A DNA stretch of 64,000 bases. Source: Ctena decussata (Eukaryota; Mollusca; Bivalvia; Lucinida; Lucinidae). A model generated the notes under the pieces. That model was not told the DNA's origin, searched no databases, and was given only the letters and a program-made list of their open reading frames with translations. Each line of letters begins with the position of its first letter. The first letter of the stretch is position 1. Of this stretch, positions 1 to 10,900 are shown piece by piece. Both the position numbers and the translations under genes were made by a program. The stretch spans positions 76,818,203 through 76,882,202 of the forward strand of contig OZ022499.1 in the NCBI GenBank assembly GCA_963989385.1. Reading direction: 5' to 3'.

Positions 1-1
1 A

Positions 2-175
2 TCAAGGTACCTTGCTATTCCGGCCAGCTCAGCTCCAGTGGAGAGATTGTTCAGCATTGCTGGAAAGATCTTCAGGCCAGAAAGATGCTCAATGAAAGAT
101 GAGACATTTGAACGGTTAATGATGATGAAGTGTAATGCCAAATTGCCAAATCTGCCAAAGGACAACCAAAGTTAG
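2..175 (+). CDS. hAT-family transposase, C-terminal end (partial)
   Basis: A 57-codon frame is open from the window edge to a TAG stop at 173-175. It contains [20 protein letters not shown], followed by KIFRPER and a short helical tail with LMMMKCNA. This is the C-terminal dimerisation region of hAT (hobo/Ac/Tam3) transposases, where a 'YLAIP.SSAP.ER.FS.AG' block is the family signature. The catalytic domain would lie upstream of the window, so I cannot say whether the element is intact. Three copies of a hairpin repeat follow directly and may be part of its 3' non-coding end. Alternative: a domesticated ZBED-type host gene uses the same fold. Confidence 0.8.
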   Translation, partial: SRYLAIPASSAPVERLFSIAGKIFRPERCSMKDETFERLMMMKCNAKLPNLPKDNQS

Positions 176-530
176 ATTCTCAGTATATGACTGACCACTC
201 AATGGTCAGGCCATGGGCACTGCCACTGAGAAAATGAATTTATCTAGGTAACATAAGATACTTTAAGTGTAGTTTTCATAGTGATGTGCTAGATTCTCAG
301 TTAATGACTGACCACTCAATGGTCAGGCCATGGGCTCTGCCACTGAGAATACAAGATACTTAAAAAAATCTCCATGATCATGAGCATTTGACTGTAACAG
401 TTAAGATGAATGTGACATAAGATATTTGAGTACATGTAGCTTTCATAATGATGTGCTAGATTCTCAGGAAATGACTGACCACTCAATGGTCAGGCCATGG
501 GGTCTGCCACTGAGAACACAATCTCCATTA
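172..530. repeat. Three copies of a hairpin-bearing repeat
   Basis: The motif GATTCTCAG...GACTGACCACTCAATGG...CACTGAGAA occurs three times, starting near 173, 290 and 456. Each copy can fold: TTCTCAG pairs with CTGAGAA at its ends, and TGACCA pairs with TGGTCA inside. Linkers share an 'acataagatattttaa...ttttcataatgatgtgct' segment. The block sits just after the hAT stop codon. 535-1335 holds no gene that I recognise. Confidence 0.65.
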
Positions 531-1344
531 TCATGAACATTTGACTGACAATTAACTTGCCTAAGATGAATGTGACATAAGATATTTTAATTAGTATAGT
601 TTTTCATAATGATGTGCTGTCTTTATATACATGCTAAATTTATCTGCATAAATGTTTTGTGGTATATTTCACTGTGTGTTGCTGTCTAAATCTTTCCACT
701 TAATGTCCATTAACACCAAATTTGCATCATCTGCAAGTTTCCAGCATACATTGTGACATAATTAATTTTGGGGAAAAAAAATAAACAAGTAACCACCCTG
801 AAGGATTTTTTTTCTTCATGGTGCTTCTGGTTACCTGTTTTTTTTATCTGATAATGATTATTTTTGGACTTGGAACCAGCAGATAATGCAAATGTGGTGT
901 ATTGCATCAGTCCCTCAATAGCGTACAGTTTCATGTATTAAGAATGACTCAATGAGTGAAAATTATAGGCTAAACCACAATACAAAGCCACAACCTACCC
1001 ATGACATCAAGAGGGTCCATCATAAATGAATAATTCTTTGAGAGGAAGTATTACCTCAGTCAAAAAATAGCCAGCCTATGCCTTATTTTTGAATACAGAA
1101 AATAAGATTGATTGAAGAGTTACTAGTATATCCAGTACCACAATCAAAAGATAGCCTACCATGCATGGCATCAAGAGGGTCACTATATACTGCACAGGTT
1201 TTAGGATTGATTAAAGATATATAATGACTATTACATGTACCAATATCAAGAGTAACAGCATACCCATGACATAAAGAGGAAAAGTAACAGCTCTATTAAA
1301 AACAGTTGAGATCACTGATACCACCCTTCCGTGAAAGCAAAATT

Positions 1345-1495
1345 AGTCGAATTGTATTCGATTACTTTTGCAAAGTAATTGTATTCTTATTCGATTACTT
1401 TCAGAAAAAAAGTTTTTTCAATTGTAATCGCTAATCGTGAGATTGAAAGTAATTGTAATCATTATTGATTACTTTTCAAAGTAATCGGCCCCAGG
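1345..1495. repeat. Degenerate GTAATCGATTACTTTT-type repeat
   Basis: Alternating direct and inverted copies of a 'gtaatcgattactttca' motif, ending in 'aatcggccccaggtctgg'. Probably part of a dispersed repeat. 1500-2095 has no recognisable feature. Confidence 0.4.
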
Positions 1496-2099
1496 TCTGG
1501 TGACATCCTTAAGCTTTAACAGCTACATGTGCAGTAAACAATTCATATTGTATCTTTAAAACAATGCTTTTTTAAATCATCTTCAAAATAGAATTGTCAA
1601 TGCTGACTAGTATTATACAAACTTTCTACTTAGACTCATCTTTTCAATTTTTGTAAAAGTTAACCTGCAGTGAAGTAAACTGTAGGTGGAAATGTTGTAG
1701 AAATTAAACACATTTTTCTGCACTGTCCTTTACCCCGAGCTCCAACTGCATTTAGTATAGCTTATAGCTGAGAAACAAGAATTCATTCTAATTGTCACGT
1801 ATTTTATTTACAAGCAATCATGAACAACACATAAACAGCGTGAATAATCTATGCAACATTCTGTATTGTGCAATCCTGATAAGCTCCAGCTAATTCAATG
1901 AACATAAGAATAGTTTCTGCATGCACATATATGAACAATGAAAATGCAAATATGAATATGCAGATGAACAAGAGCATTAGGAAGGCTCTAATTAAACCTT
2001 GGAATCCTATGAACTAATTTTTAAGTATCTCTTTGGATTGTGAAAATTAATTTTCATGCATCCACCAAAGTTTGATCAGAGTAGTCTCTGCACAGAGAA

Positions 2100-2236
2100 C
2101 TGAGCCGGGACGCGAGAAAACCAACAAAGTGTTTGTGTGTCCAGCCCAGACTAATATCAGACTGGGCAGATGCACAGTATGATCTTAGTCTGCACTGGGC
2201 GCACACACTTTGTTGCTTTTCTCGTGTCGCAGCTCG
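2100..2236. mobile_element. Family A palindromic MITE, short copy
   Basis: Starts TGAGCCGGGACGCGAGAAAA and ends with the inverted TTTTCTCGTGTCGCAGCTC. The arms contain CCAACAAAGTG / CACTTTGTTG and a 'cagactgggcagatg' core. It belongs to the same family as the 220-240 bp copies near 21.7, 22.1, 42.9, 48.5, 52.0, 56.9 and 62.7 kb, but lacks their central 'aaagggtagctaagg' spacer. No coding capacity. Confidence 0.75.
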
Positions 2237-2313
2237 TATGGATATTGATGAATCTATACCGTGAACACCAAAGGCTGTTCAGACTTCTTGGATGCTGGCT
2301 TGATTATTCTTTG

Positions 2314-2506
2314 TTAACACTTAAAGCACTAAATGAAAATAACTGAATTTCAAAACAGCATAAATCCGGATGAGAAGGCTCATTATGAGCTGCCTCATCT
2401 GGATCAACACTGTTGCTCTCAATATGATATAGACTGGACAAAGCATTTTTTTAAATGTCGCAGACGTGAATTTTGTTGTCTGCTTCTTTGCCGCTTTATG
2501 GCTTAA
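2314..2506. mobile_element. piggyBac-type MITE (TTAA-flanked)
   Basis: Bounded by TTAA at 2314-2317 and 2503-2506. The ends are an imperfect inverted repeat (cacttaaagcact / cgctttatggc). Inside, 'ctcattatgagctgcctcatctggatcaacactgtt' forms a hairpin also seen near 44.6, 48.2 and 55.1 kb. TTAA target duplication is the piggyBac signature; no transposase is present. 2507-3800 has no gene I can support. Confidence 0.6.
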
Positions 2507-3807
2507 CATGCTTTATCTGAATATGCAGATGAACCAGAATTTCAGGCATCCAAAGTTTCATAAGACACAGCCTTCTCCCTGCATAGATAATCTATGGATA
2601 CTGATGAATCTATACTGCAGCCTATTACTGTGGACAGCGAAGACTGTCTGGACTTCTTAAATGCAGATAAGGACCCTCTTCTCATGGTATGACTCATAGT
2701 AAATATTGCCACAAGGTTTTGACAAAACAGTAGTAAAAATTGGTTTCTCCCTGGTTAAACTAAACTGGAAGACTCAGTTTGTTTTCTGTGTTCCGTGACA
2801 ACAACAGTCATGCGTTGAGTTCCATTATCAGAGGTTTACTGATAACATACAGCTTCAGCTGACACAACTGTCCAAATTCATAGCACATCTGCAAATACAC
2901 TTAGAGAAAAAACAAGGAATGCCTACAAACAACCAATATGTATCAAAAATACCCTATTCGTTAGTTGTACAGAAAAATTCATTGATACAGAATATTTATA
3001 GCAAGTATCATCAGCAAAACGGAGGTGTTAAAAATGAAGGCTTCAGTTTTTAGAAATCAAACTTCCACTACAAAAATAGCAATCACTGCTGTTTTTAAAT
3101 GTTATTTTAGATCTACACGTCTGTTTTAAGAGCTAAATTACAAATGCCACGTTACTTACTCAAAAGATTACCTGAATCTGTTTATCAAATTAAAAAAGAA
3201 TCTTAATGAGTTTGGACTTATGATTTGGTGCTTTGACCGCTCTACTTTTAACAATCACCCTTTTTTGGGTCCTATGGATTAAGTTAAAAATGACAAAACA
3301 TCCCCATACAGGTACAAACACAGCTTGTGCTTATCCTTGCTGTCAAGCACAACAGTTACTGACAAATCGTTGAAAGCCGATTATTACCACCTATCGGTAT
3401 TAGGATGAATTTGAACTGCATAACAGCATTTCCATTAGTAATAGCCATAAACTTATACGCATTCATCAAAAGATTGCATAAACATTATAGCAGAGCAATC
3501 TAAATATACACAATCCCAAAATATTTATCCGCATCTGGTCAAAGGGCATTGCAAACTTTTTCCAAAATAGAGCATAAAATAACAAGCATACTGAATAACG
3601 CACGTGAACAATGTGCAAATTCAAATAACAATATGATAACAACATAAATATCGGCTGCTCCAACAATGCAAACAACAACAGTATGAATGTTAATCAGTAT
3701 CTGATTTATGTACTCCACATATTTCAAAATTCCAAAAATACATATACAGTGTTTTATCATTAAAAAAATATTAAACTTTTTTTTTTAAATTTGTTAATAC
3801 CCGATAT

Positions 3808-4012
3808 GCAATTGGTGGATGACTTGCGGTTTTATTGTCTTCAGCCATATCAAGCCAATGGATTGGTTTTTATAATAGGCTGTGTGCAACAGAAACCTGT
3901 ACAGCTGCCTGTATATGGTTGTTTCCACCTTATTCGGAATTCAAACCCGTACCGCTAGCTTCGCAGATCTCGACCAGTGCCTAATCCACTTAGCCACCGG
4001 GTTCCTACCTGA
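3808..4012 (-). mobile_element. tRNA-derived SINE (family 1)
   Basis: Read on the minus strand, it starts with a tRNA-like head (at 3955-4010: GGTGGCTAAGTGGATTAGGC, then GGTTTGAATTCC as B box). The body includes 'ctgatatggctgaagac' (minus reading), typical of the other family 1 copies near 17.2, 20.3, 32.0, 51.0, 53.0 and 62.1 kb. 4015-4440 shows nothing recognisable. Confidence 0.6.
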
Positions 4013-4440
4013 TACAGGAACTTCCATATTAATGTAGCTCATGAATTTCTTCAGTAACATTGAAATTTGACGATTATTTTATCAAAATGATCTTGGAAAG
4101 TAAACTATAATTCAATGATGTTGAGAATGTCCGGAAAATAATGAATAACTGTTGATATGAAAATTAAGAAGGCCTTAGGTTATTATTACTGCATTCATTA
4201 TAAACCAAAATAGAGAAGTGAAGAAACACTTCCACTGCTAGAAAAATGTCACCTTAGCCGGTTGGCCATATGTTCTCTGTATCTTGATTATTTGTAATCT
4301 TAGTTGTTTCCAACTATGGTTTGAGGGCTGGATTTGGATTTTGATTGTTTCAGTTCCTGGTCTTTGCATACTTTTTACTTTTAACATCTTCTCCATAAGG
4401 TCTTAATCACTTTCAAAAGAAGTGTCCTCAGGCAAAACCT

Positions 4441-6400
4441 AAACAAGAGGGCCATGAGGCCCTGAATCGCTCACCTGGGCAACTGGCAAGGTGGCTTTTT
4501 CTTATCATGTCTGAAATTGTCAAAATATGAGTCTTAGGTCAAAAGTCAAAGAATGACCATGACCGCTTGTAGTCATAAATCTTCATGTACTCATTAAGAC
4601 AACCATATATACCATTTTTAGGCCAAAATCTTTAAAACTTTCCACGAAATCTTATGTTCTAGCATTTTCCCATATTTGACCATGCCGCAAAAAAAGGTCA
4701 AGGTTAAACCCAAGGTCACAATTTGAACAGTCTTGGTGGTACTCTAGTACTCCATTCTATTTACCAAGTCTCAAGGCCATAGGTGTATTGGTTCTGGAGA
4801 AGAAAAATATTAAAGAATTATACCATAAGTGGTAATGGCGGCCATGTTGGTCATGTGACCCGGACCGTTTGACCAAATTTTTATTCAATCAACCCCTGGA
4901 GGCTCTATATGAAATGTGTTTACAATTGGCCCTTTGGCTTTTGAGGAAATTGTTAAAAATGTCAAAATATGAGCGATCTGGATCAAAGGTCAAGAAATGA
5001 CCTTGACCTCTTGTACTCTTCATGACCTCATTAAGACAACTGTATATACCAATTTTTAGGCAAAAATCTTCAAAACTTTCCATGAAATCTTATGTTCTAG
5101 CATTTTCCCATATTTGACCTTGCAGTAAAAAAAGTCAAGGTCAACACAAGGTCATAATTTGGTCAACACAAGGTCATAATTTGGACAATCTTGATAGTAC
5201 TCAAGTACCCAATGCTACATACCAAGTCTCAAGGCCATCGGTCAACTGGATCTGGAGAAGAAGATTTTTAAAGGTTTTTACCATATATGGGTATAATGGC
5301 CATGCTGGTCATGTGACCAGGACCATTAGAAAATTTTTTCATTCCCTCAACCCCTGGAGGCTCTATATAAAACTTGGTCACAATTGGCACGGTGGTTTTT
5401 GAGGAGATTGTTTGAAATTGTCAAAATATGAGAGTTCTGGGTCAAAGGTCAAACAATGACCTTGACCTTTTGTACTCATAAATCTTCATGTACTCATTAA
5501 GATGACTGTATATACCAATTTTTAGGCCAAAATCTTCAAAACTTATCATGAAATCTCATGTTCTAGCATTTTCCCATATTTGACCTTGCCGTAAAAAAGG
5601 TCAAGGTCAACACAAGGTCATAATTTGAACAATCTTGATAGTACTCATGTTCCCAATGCTACATACCAAGTCTCAAGGCCATCGGTTATATGGTTCTGGA
5701 GAAGAAGATTTTTGAAGGTTTTTACCATATATGGGCGTGGTGGCCATGTTGGTCATGTGACCTGGACCGTATACACAAAGTTTTGTTCTCTCAACCCCTG
5801 AAGGCGCTATATGAAATTTGGTTTCAATTGGCCCAGTGGCTTTTGAGGAGATTGTTAGAACTCATCAAAATATGAGAGTTCAGGGTCAAAGGTCAAAGAA
5901 TGATCTTGACCTCTTGTACTCAAAAATCTTCATGTAGTCATTAAGATGACTGTAGATACCAATTTTTAGCCCAAAATCTTCAACAGTTTCCAAGATATCT
6001 TATGTTGTAGCATCTTGCCATATAAAAGAATAAGGAAGCAAACTTGACCTTACCGTAAAAAAGGTCAAGGTCAACCCAAGGTCATAATTTGAACAATCTT
6101 GGTAGTACTCGCATACCCGATGCTACATATTAAGTTTCAAGGCCATCGGCCTATTGGTTCTGGAGAAGAAGATTTTTTCAGGTTTTTACCATATATGGGC
6201 ATGGCGGCCATGTTGGTCATGTGACCAGGACCGTTTGAACAACTTTTCGTTCCTAAGGTCCCAGGAGGCTCTATATGAAATTTGGTTACAATCGGCCCAG
6301 TGGTTTCAGAGGAGAAGTCATATGAAATTGTTGACGGACGACGACGGAGCCTTACCATCCTATAAGCTCCCCCGGAGCCGCTGGCTCAGGTGAGCTAAAA
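4441..6400 (-). mobile_element. Helentron/pearl-like element carrying about four ~450-bp tandem units
   Basis: Four diverged units are marked by 'aatgaccttgacctcttgtactc' near 4552, 4995, 5455 and 5899 (spacing 443, 460, 444). Each also carries 'ccaatttttaggc', 'gaccttgc.gtaaaaaaggtcaaggtcaac' and 'tggttctggagaagaag'. The array is bounded by an inverted repeat, GCTCACCTG near 4471 and CAGGTGAGC near 6388. At the left edge is a hairpin AGGGCCATGAGGCCCT preceded by AACAAG. Inverted repeat, tandem core, hairpin and CTT-tail is the architecture of pearl/Helentron-like elements of bivalves. Short ORFs here are repeats of one another and not genes. Confidence 0.65.
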
Positions 6401-6901
6401 ACACATACATAGAACTGAAATAATACAAAGTAGAATCATCTCTGGTGGTCATATCACCATTTGCGGTTACAGAATTTTTTCCACTTACAAATCGGCTAAA
6501 TCATCATAATGTGTACTAAAACAGTAACAGTACAGTATTTTTTTTATTATTCAGACAGTCCATACTACCCATCTGTACGTAAATACTCTCTCTTTGGATT
6601 TAATAACAATCAAGGGGCATAGTCAGGTCAAAGAAAATTTGGATGCTTCCTAAGGATTGCCAACAAAGGAAACTTAAATTGGCTTCTAGAATTTATGTTT
6701 ATTAATATTTTATGGATGCTCAGGCATCTCGGCTTCTCCCTGGCTACACCACTGCAATTTATGTAAACAGTTGTCGATCTGGAATACCCAAGACGTCCTA
6801 CTTACAGCTATGTTATCTATTGACATCTGTTTATTTTCTCTGTTAGTTCCCTGTGTCCTTGTGTCCTTGTCTCTTTGAAAATTTGTTTAGATCTGGAATA
6901 T

Positions 6902-7127
6902 TTAACCCATTGCATTCTGGGTATTTTTTGTTGTCTTCTGAAATTGTCGTCTGCATAAAAAATCAAGAATATTTTGACAATTTTGGTCTAACTAACTCTT
7001 GTAGAAATGATGTCTAGGCAGCAAACAGTTTGGATCTCAGATCAAGCCCCATATTTGTGGCGCCTGATCTGGATCCAAACTGTTTGCCCAGATACCCCTA
7101 AAGGGTATCCCGAATGGAATGGGTTAA
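6902..7127. mobile_element. piggyBac-type MITE
   Basis: TTAA at 6902-6905 and 7124-7127 flanks termini CCCATTGCATTCTGGGTA and TACCC...GAATGGAATGGG. A central palindrome (gatctcagatcaagccc / ggcgcctgatctggatcc, with 'gcaaacagttt' arms) resembles the core of family B elements elsewhere in the window. The 94-residue frame at 7007-7291 is incidental. Confidence 0.65.
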
Positions 7128-7893
7128 ATTGTACATTCATCTGTGCATTATTAACAGACTTATCTGAATGTTTGTTCAACTTGATTGAAGTCAGTCACCA
7201 AAAAGTTCCAATTCCTCCACATGGCTGTTTTTTATCCATCTTTCAATATCCAACAGCATGCAAATCCAGTTCGAATACACAAAATGTTTAACACATACAG
7301 ACAAAAACAACTCATCCTATCATAGATACTTTTATTTTCCTTCATTACCTAGTTCCATAAATTTACATTTAGCAACACTATGAATGTCCTGTTTTCAAGT
7401 CTTCATGATAAGGTAATATTCCTTTTGACATCCGAATTAAATCAAAGGTTAATTTTATGTTCCTACATTCTACAGATTACACTAATGTTATTGTACATAA
7501 ACAATGGGACTAGGAACCTGTGCCTAATCTCATTGTTTATATAGAATAAATTAGTATTATATTTTCTCAGATATATGAAGTTCTTTTCATGAAATCATCT
7601 AAAGAAGTCTGACGTTCATTTTAATCCAAGACGATTTTTCTGCACTTTTACCTTCTTTCATGGCTTTCAAAAAACATTCATCAGAAGCGTCTACTAGACA
7701 TCTACATGACATAGTAATTTTTAAACAAGAAACTGGTTTTCCAGTTCAATAAATGCTGTTTTCTTAACACTGGACATTTACAGGCACCAATTTGCTGTTA
7801 CTGTACATGTTATTGTCAATACAAACGTCTGTGAGCTTTCCCTTTCATGCACATTTCTACTTATCACAATCTGAAGTCCAAATTTATTCCAGG
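7128..7893 (-). other. 3' flank / possible 3' UTR of the ZNF318-like gene
   Basis: AT-rich, with no coding signal. On the minus strand AATAAA occurs at 7336-7331 and again only six bases past the stop codon (7888-7883). The first is a plausible poly(A) signal, giving a 3' UTR of about 560 bases; this is inference only. Confidence 0.35.
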
Positions 7894-7988
7894 CTAGTCA
7901 TCTAGGGTTTCAAAATCGCCGATATCATCAACAATTTCGAAATCACTTCCCATGTGCATGCTGACACCACTGGCCTCGCTTACGTTAT
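7894..7988 (-). CDS. ZNF318: ZNF318-like gene, last coding exon
   Basis: Acceptor CTACAG precedes 7988. The exon begins with the last two bases of a codon split after G (the previous exon ends in phase 1) and runs 30 full codons to TAG at 7896-7894. It ends in a short acidic tail, FEIVDDIGDFETLDD, of the kind found at the C-terminus of matrin/ZNF-type nuclear proteins. Too short to show as an ORF. The phase match and the immediate stop make this exon convincing even though it is 1 kb from the preceding one. Confidence 0.7.
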
Positions 7989-10900
7989 CTGTAGAACGAG
8001 ATGGAATAGGTATTATACATGTATTAATATGATAAAATGCATGAACTGCAAACAAACATCATCAAATGCAAGCAGGATTTTACTTTGTTTTCTGAAAACG
8101 ATGATACTTACTTTGAAACTACATATTCTCTCACATTCTCTATCATTTATATCGGCAAATTGTATTTTGTTGCTGCTGTCCTCTCTCTACTACGTAAAGT
8201 TTACTGCTATCTATTGCTTACTGCAATATGGTTTATGTGCATATGATTAAGCACATACATCCTGCTTATGCCCTCCACAACCCCAGTATATGTCACTGAA
8301 GGTGGTATAAAGTAAACAATAGGTAGGACGCAATGGACAGTAAACAACAGATAGCTAACAGATCATGAAAGTGCAAATAGAAATACTGCAAACTCAAAGG
8401 CAGTAAAATTGTCTACAAAACTGCACGAATATGCATGAAAACTTAAATTATTGTTATGCTCGTGGGAAAAATACCATCTGAGACATGTTCAAGGGTACCA
8501 AATTTCGCAGACTTGTCACAACATTTATTAGTTACTTTATAAAAGCATAGTGTTTTCTATCTTTTAATTTCGCGCATTTATATTTAAATGCTTGCGCATT
8601 TATATTTGAATGCAAAAAATGGTAAACAGTTATGCATCCCAACTTCTGTACAAATATACTAAATGCTATCTTACTTTTTATTTCAAAATTTCTTTATTCT
8701 CCCACTTTTACCGTACATGTATATATATTACGCTCTACTAGGAAGGGGCATTAATAGACATGACTGCAGAATTTACATGAATATATATTAGTTTCCAAGT
8801 TTAACAAAGCAATTTGGATAATGACTAACTGAATTTGGATAATGACTAACTAAATTTTCTTTTTCAAAACAAAATCTTAAGGGAACTTTTGCTAAAATTG
8901 TAAGCAACACTTTTATAAGCATTATCTAAACTGCTATTTTAAGGCTTACGGTATGTTTATCAAATATTTATTGTTTAAACCTGGCAATTTAAGCAAAAAT
9001 GAATCACCAACCTTCTGAATCACTTTCAGCAGTTTTATCATGTCCAGAGGAAATTTGACTACCACTAGCTGGACTGGACTTTTTCTCTGGAGAAGTCTTA
9101 GCTTTCTCTCGAGCTGACACAGAGGTTTGCCTTTTTCTTTTACTTTCAGGCATATTTTTCACTTCACTTGCTGCTGTTTCATTATCTTGAAGTGACTTTA
9201 TGTCTTCAGCTACAGTCATAGATCTTGTTGTTCTTGTCGTTTTGACTGTCTTGGCCCCCCTTCCCCTGCCTGAGCCCCGTGCAGCACCTCTACCTCGTCC
9301 TCTAGGTCTCCTCTGATTTACATTACTGATGGAGTCATCAGGCTTGCTGTTTGCATTTTCAGACTCTGATACTTCATTTTTCGCTGACAATTCTTTAACT
9401 TCATCAGTTTTACCAGCTGTTTTTATATCTAAGTCAGATTTTAGACCACTGGTCAAGGAATCCATTTTTTCGGCTTTTACAGAATCCTTGTCCTGTGTCA
9501 CCTGACTTGCCTCAGATTTTAAGTCAGACTGACGTGGAGTTTCAGTCATAGATGTTTTGCTATCAGAAGCTACAGACTCTGCTTTTGCTTGCTTCATCTC
9601 TGTTTTTAGTTTATTACTGGATTCACTATTTTTATCTCCAATACTGGGCTGCTTTGTGTGGGATGAGGGAACTTGTGGCAGAGGAATTTTATCCAAATTT
9701 ACATCCTTATAGAATACATCATGAATCTGCTCACTTGTTATTGTTGCTGATTTTTCACTGGGCAGTTTCATATTTTGTGAAATAGGTGGAGGAGGTTTAG
9801 CAGCAGAGGGAAGCTTTGAAGATAATGGGTCAATCCCCATCATTTTCATATCTTTTTCCTCTTGAGTTTCTTTCTTAGACTGTTTTGGCTCCGGAAGTGG
9901 CACATCTTTCAAATTAAATTTTTCAGTACTACGTTTTATTTCTTTACTTTCAGTACGCTTATCTTTTCTTTCAATTTTAGCATCATTATAAGTGTCATCT
10001 GTTTTTGAAATGTCAGTTGATTTTGACTTAGGTTGTATGTCTTTGTCTTTATATTTACCACTAAAAGCTTCCAATATTTCTTTTGCACTGATTTTTTTCT
10101 TCTCAGGGTTTTCACCAATGACTGGAATTTTTCCACCATCTTTGTTGCTTGTCAGAAACATATCCAGCCCAGAAGGGCTTTCCTTTTCAGTCTTTACATC
10201 TTTTCTCATTGGGAAACTGCTAACATCTGGTTTCTTTCCAACAGGCTGCCATGGTGGTAAAAGAGGATTTTTCTTGCCATACATTATACCAGTACTTCTA
10301 ACTGGTATAGTTTTTCCTGTTATATTGATAGCTATTCCTTTCTTCTCATCATGCTTGTCTGTCTTTTCCTGTTCATTTTGTGACTCTTTTACTTGCTCTT
10401 TCTCCTCCTGTTTAACCCATGTAAATTTACCAAACCCCTTTTCAACTTTGACATCTTTGTCTTTTTTATTAGCAAAATTTAGCTTAATATCCCCTTTAAG
10501 GTCAGGTGATGTAACCTGTGGCATGTCATCATTTAAATCATCAACAGTTTTATCCCAAACTTTCTCCTGCTGTCTAATTTTATTGTCTTTCTTTTCGTTC
10601 TCCAATCTGTTGGCTAGTTTATGGTCTGAGAGTCTTTTACCATGTTTCTTGTAAATTTCATCCACTGCAGCATCTTTCTCTTGCTTGAACCGTTTCTCAT
10701 AAAATGGATTGTCTTTACAGTATTTCTGTAACAAAAATTCAGTTTGCATATTATGGCACAATGAAGAAGTGGCAGGCCAGTTTCAGTACTGACTAGGCTC
10801 ACAACATTAATGATTCACTTGTGACAAGTGGTTGTAAGTTAAACAAAGGAAGGTGAAAATGGAAAGTTCATGTCCAATCCGAAAACTGTAACTGTATTTA

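Noticed and set aside
5181..6393. Several 60-80 residue frames with similar sequence (for example MVLEKKIF.GFYHIWAW)
   Set aside because: They are the same stretch of the ~450-bp tandem unit read repeatedly, without codon-level constraint that I can see.
9992..10654. 220-residue Ser/Phe-rich plus-strand frame
   Set aside because: Antisense of the Lys/Glu-rich large exon; AAA/GAA codons read as TTT/TTC on the other strand. No splice or start context.
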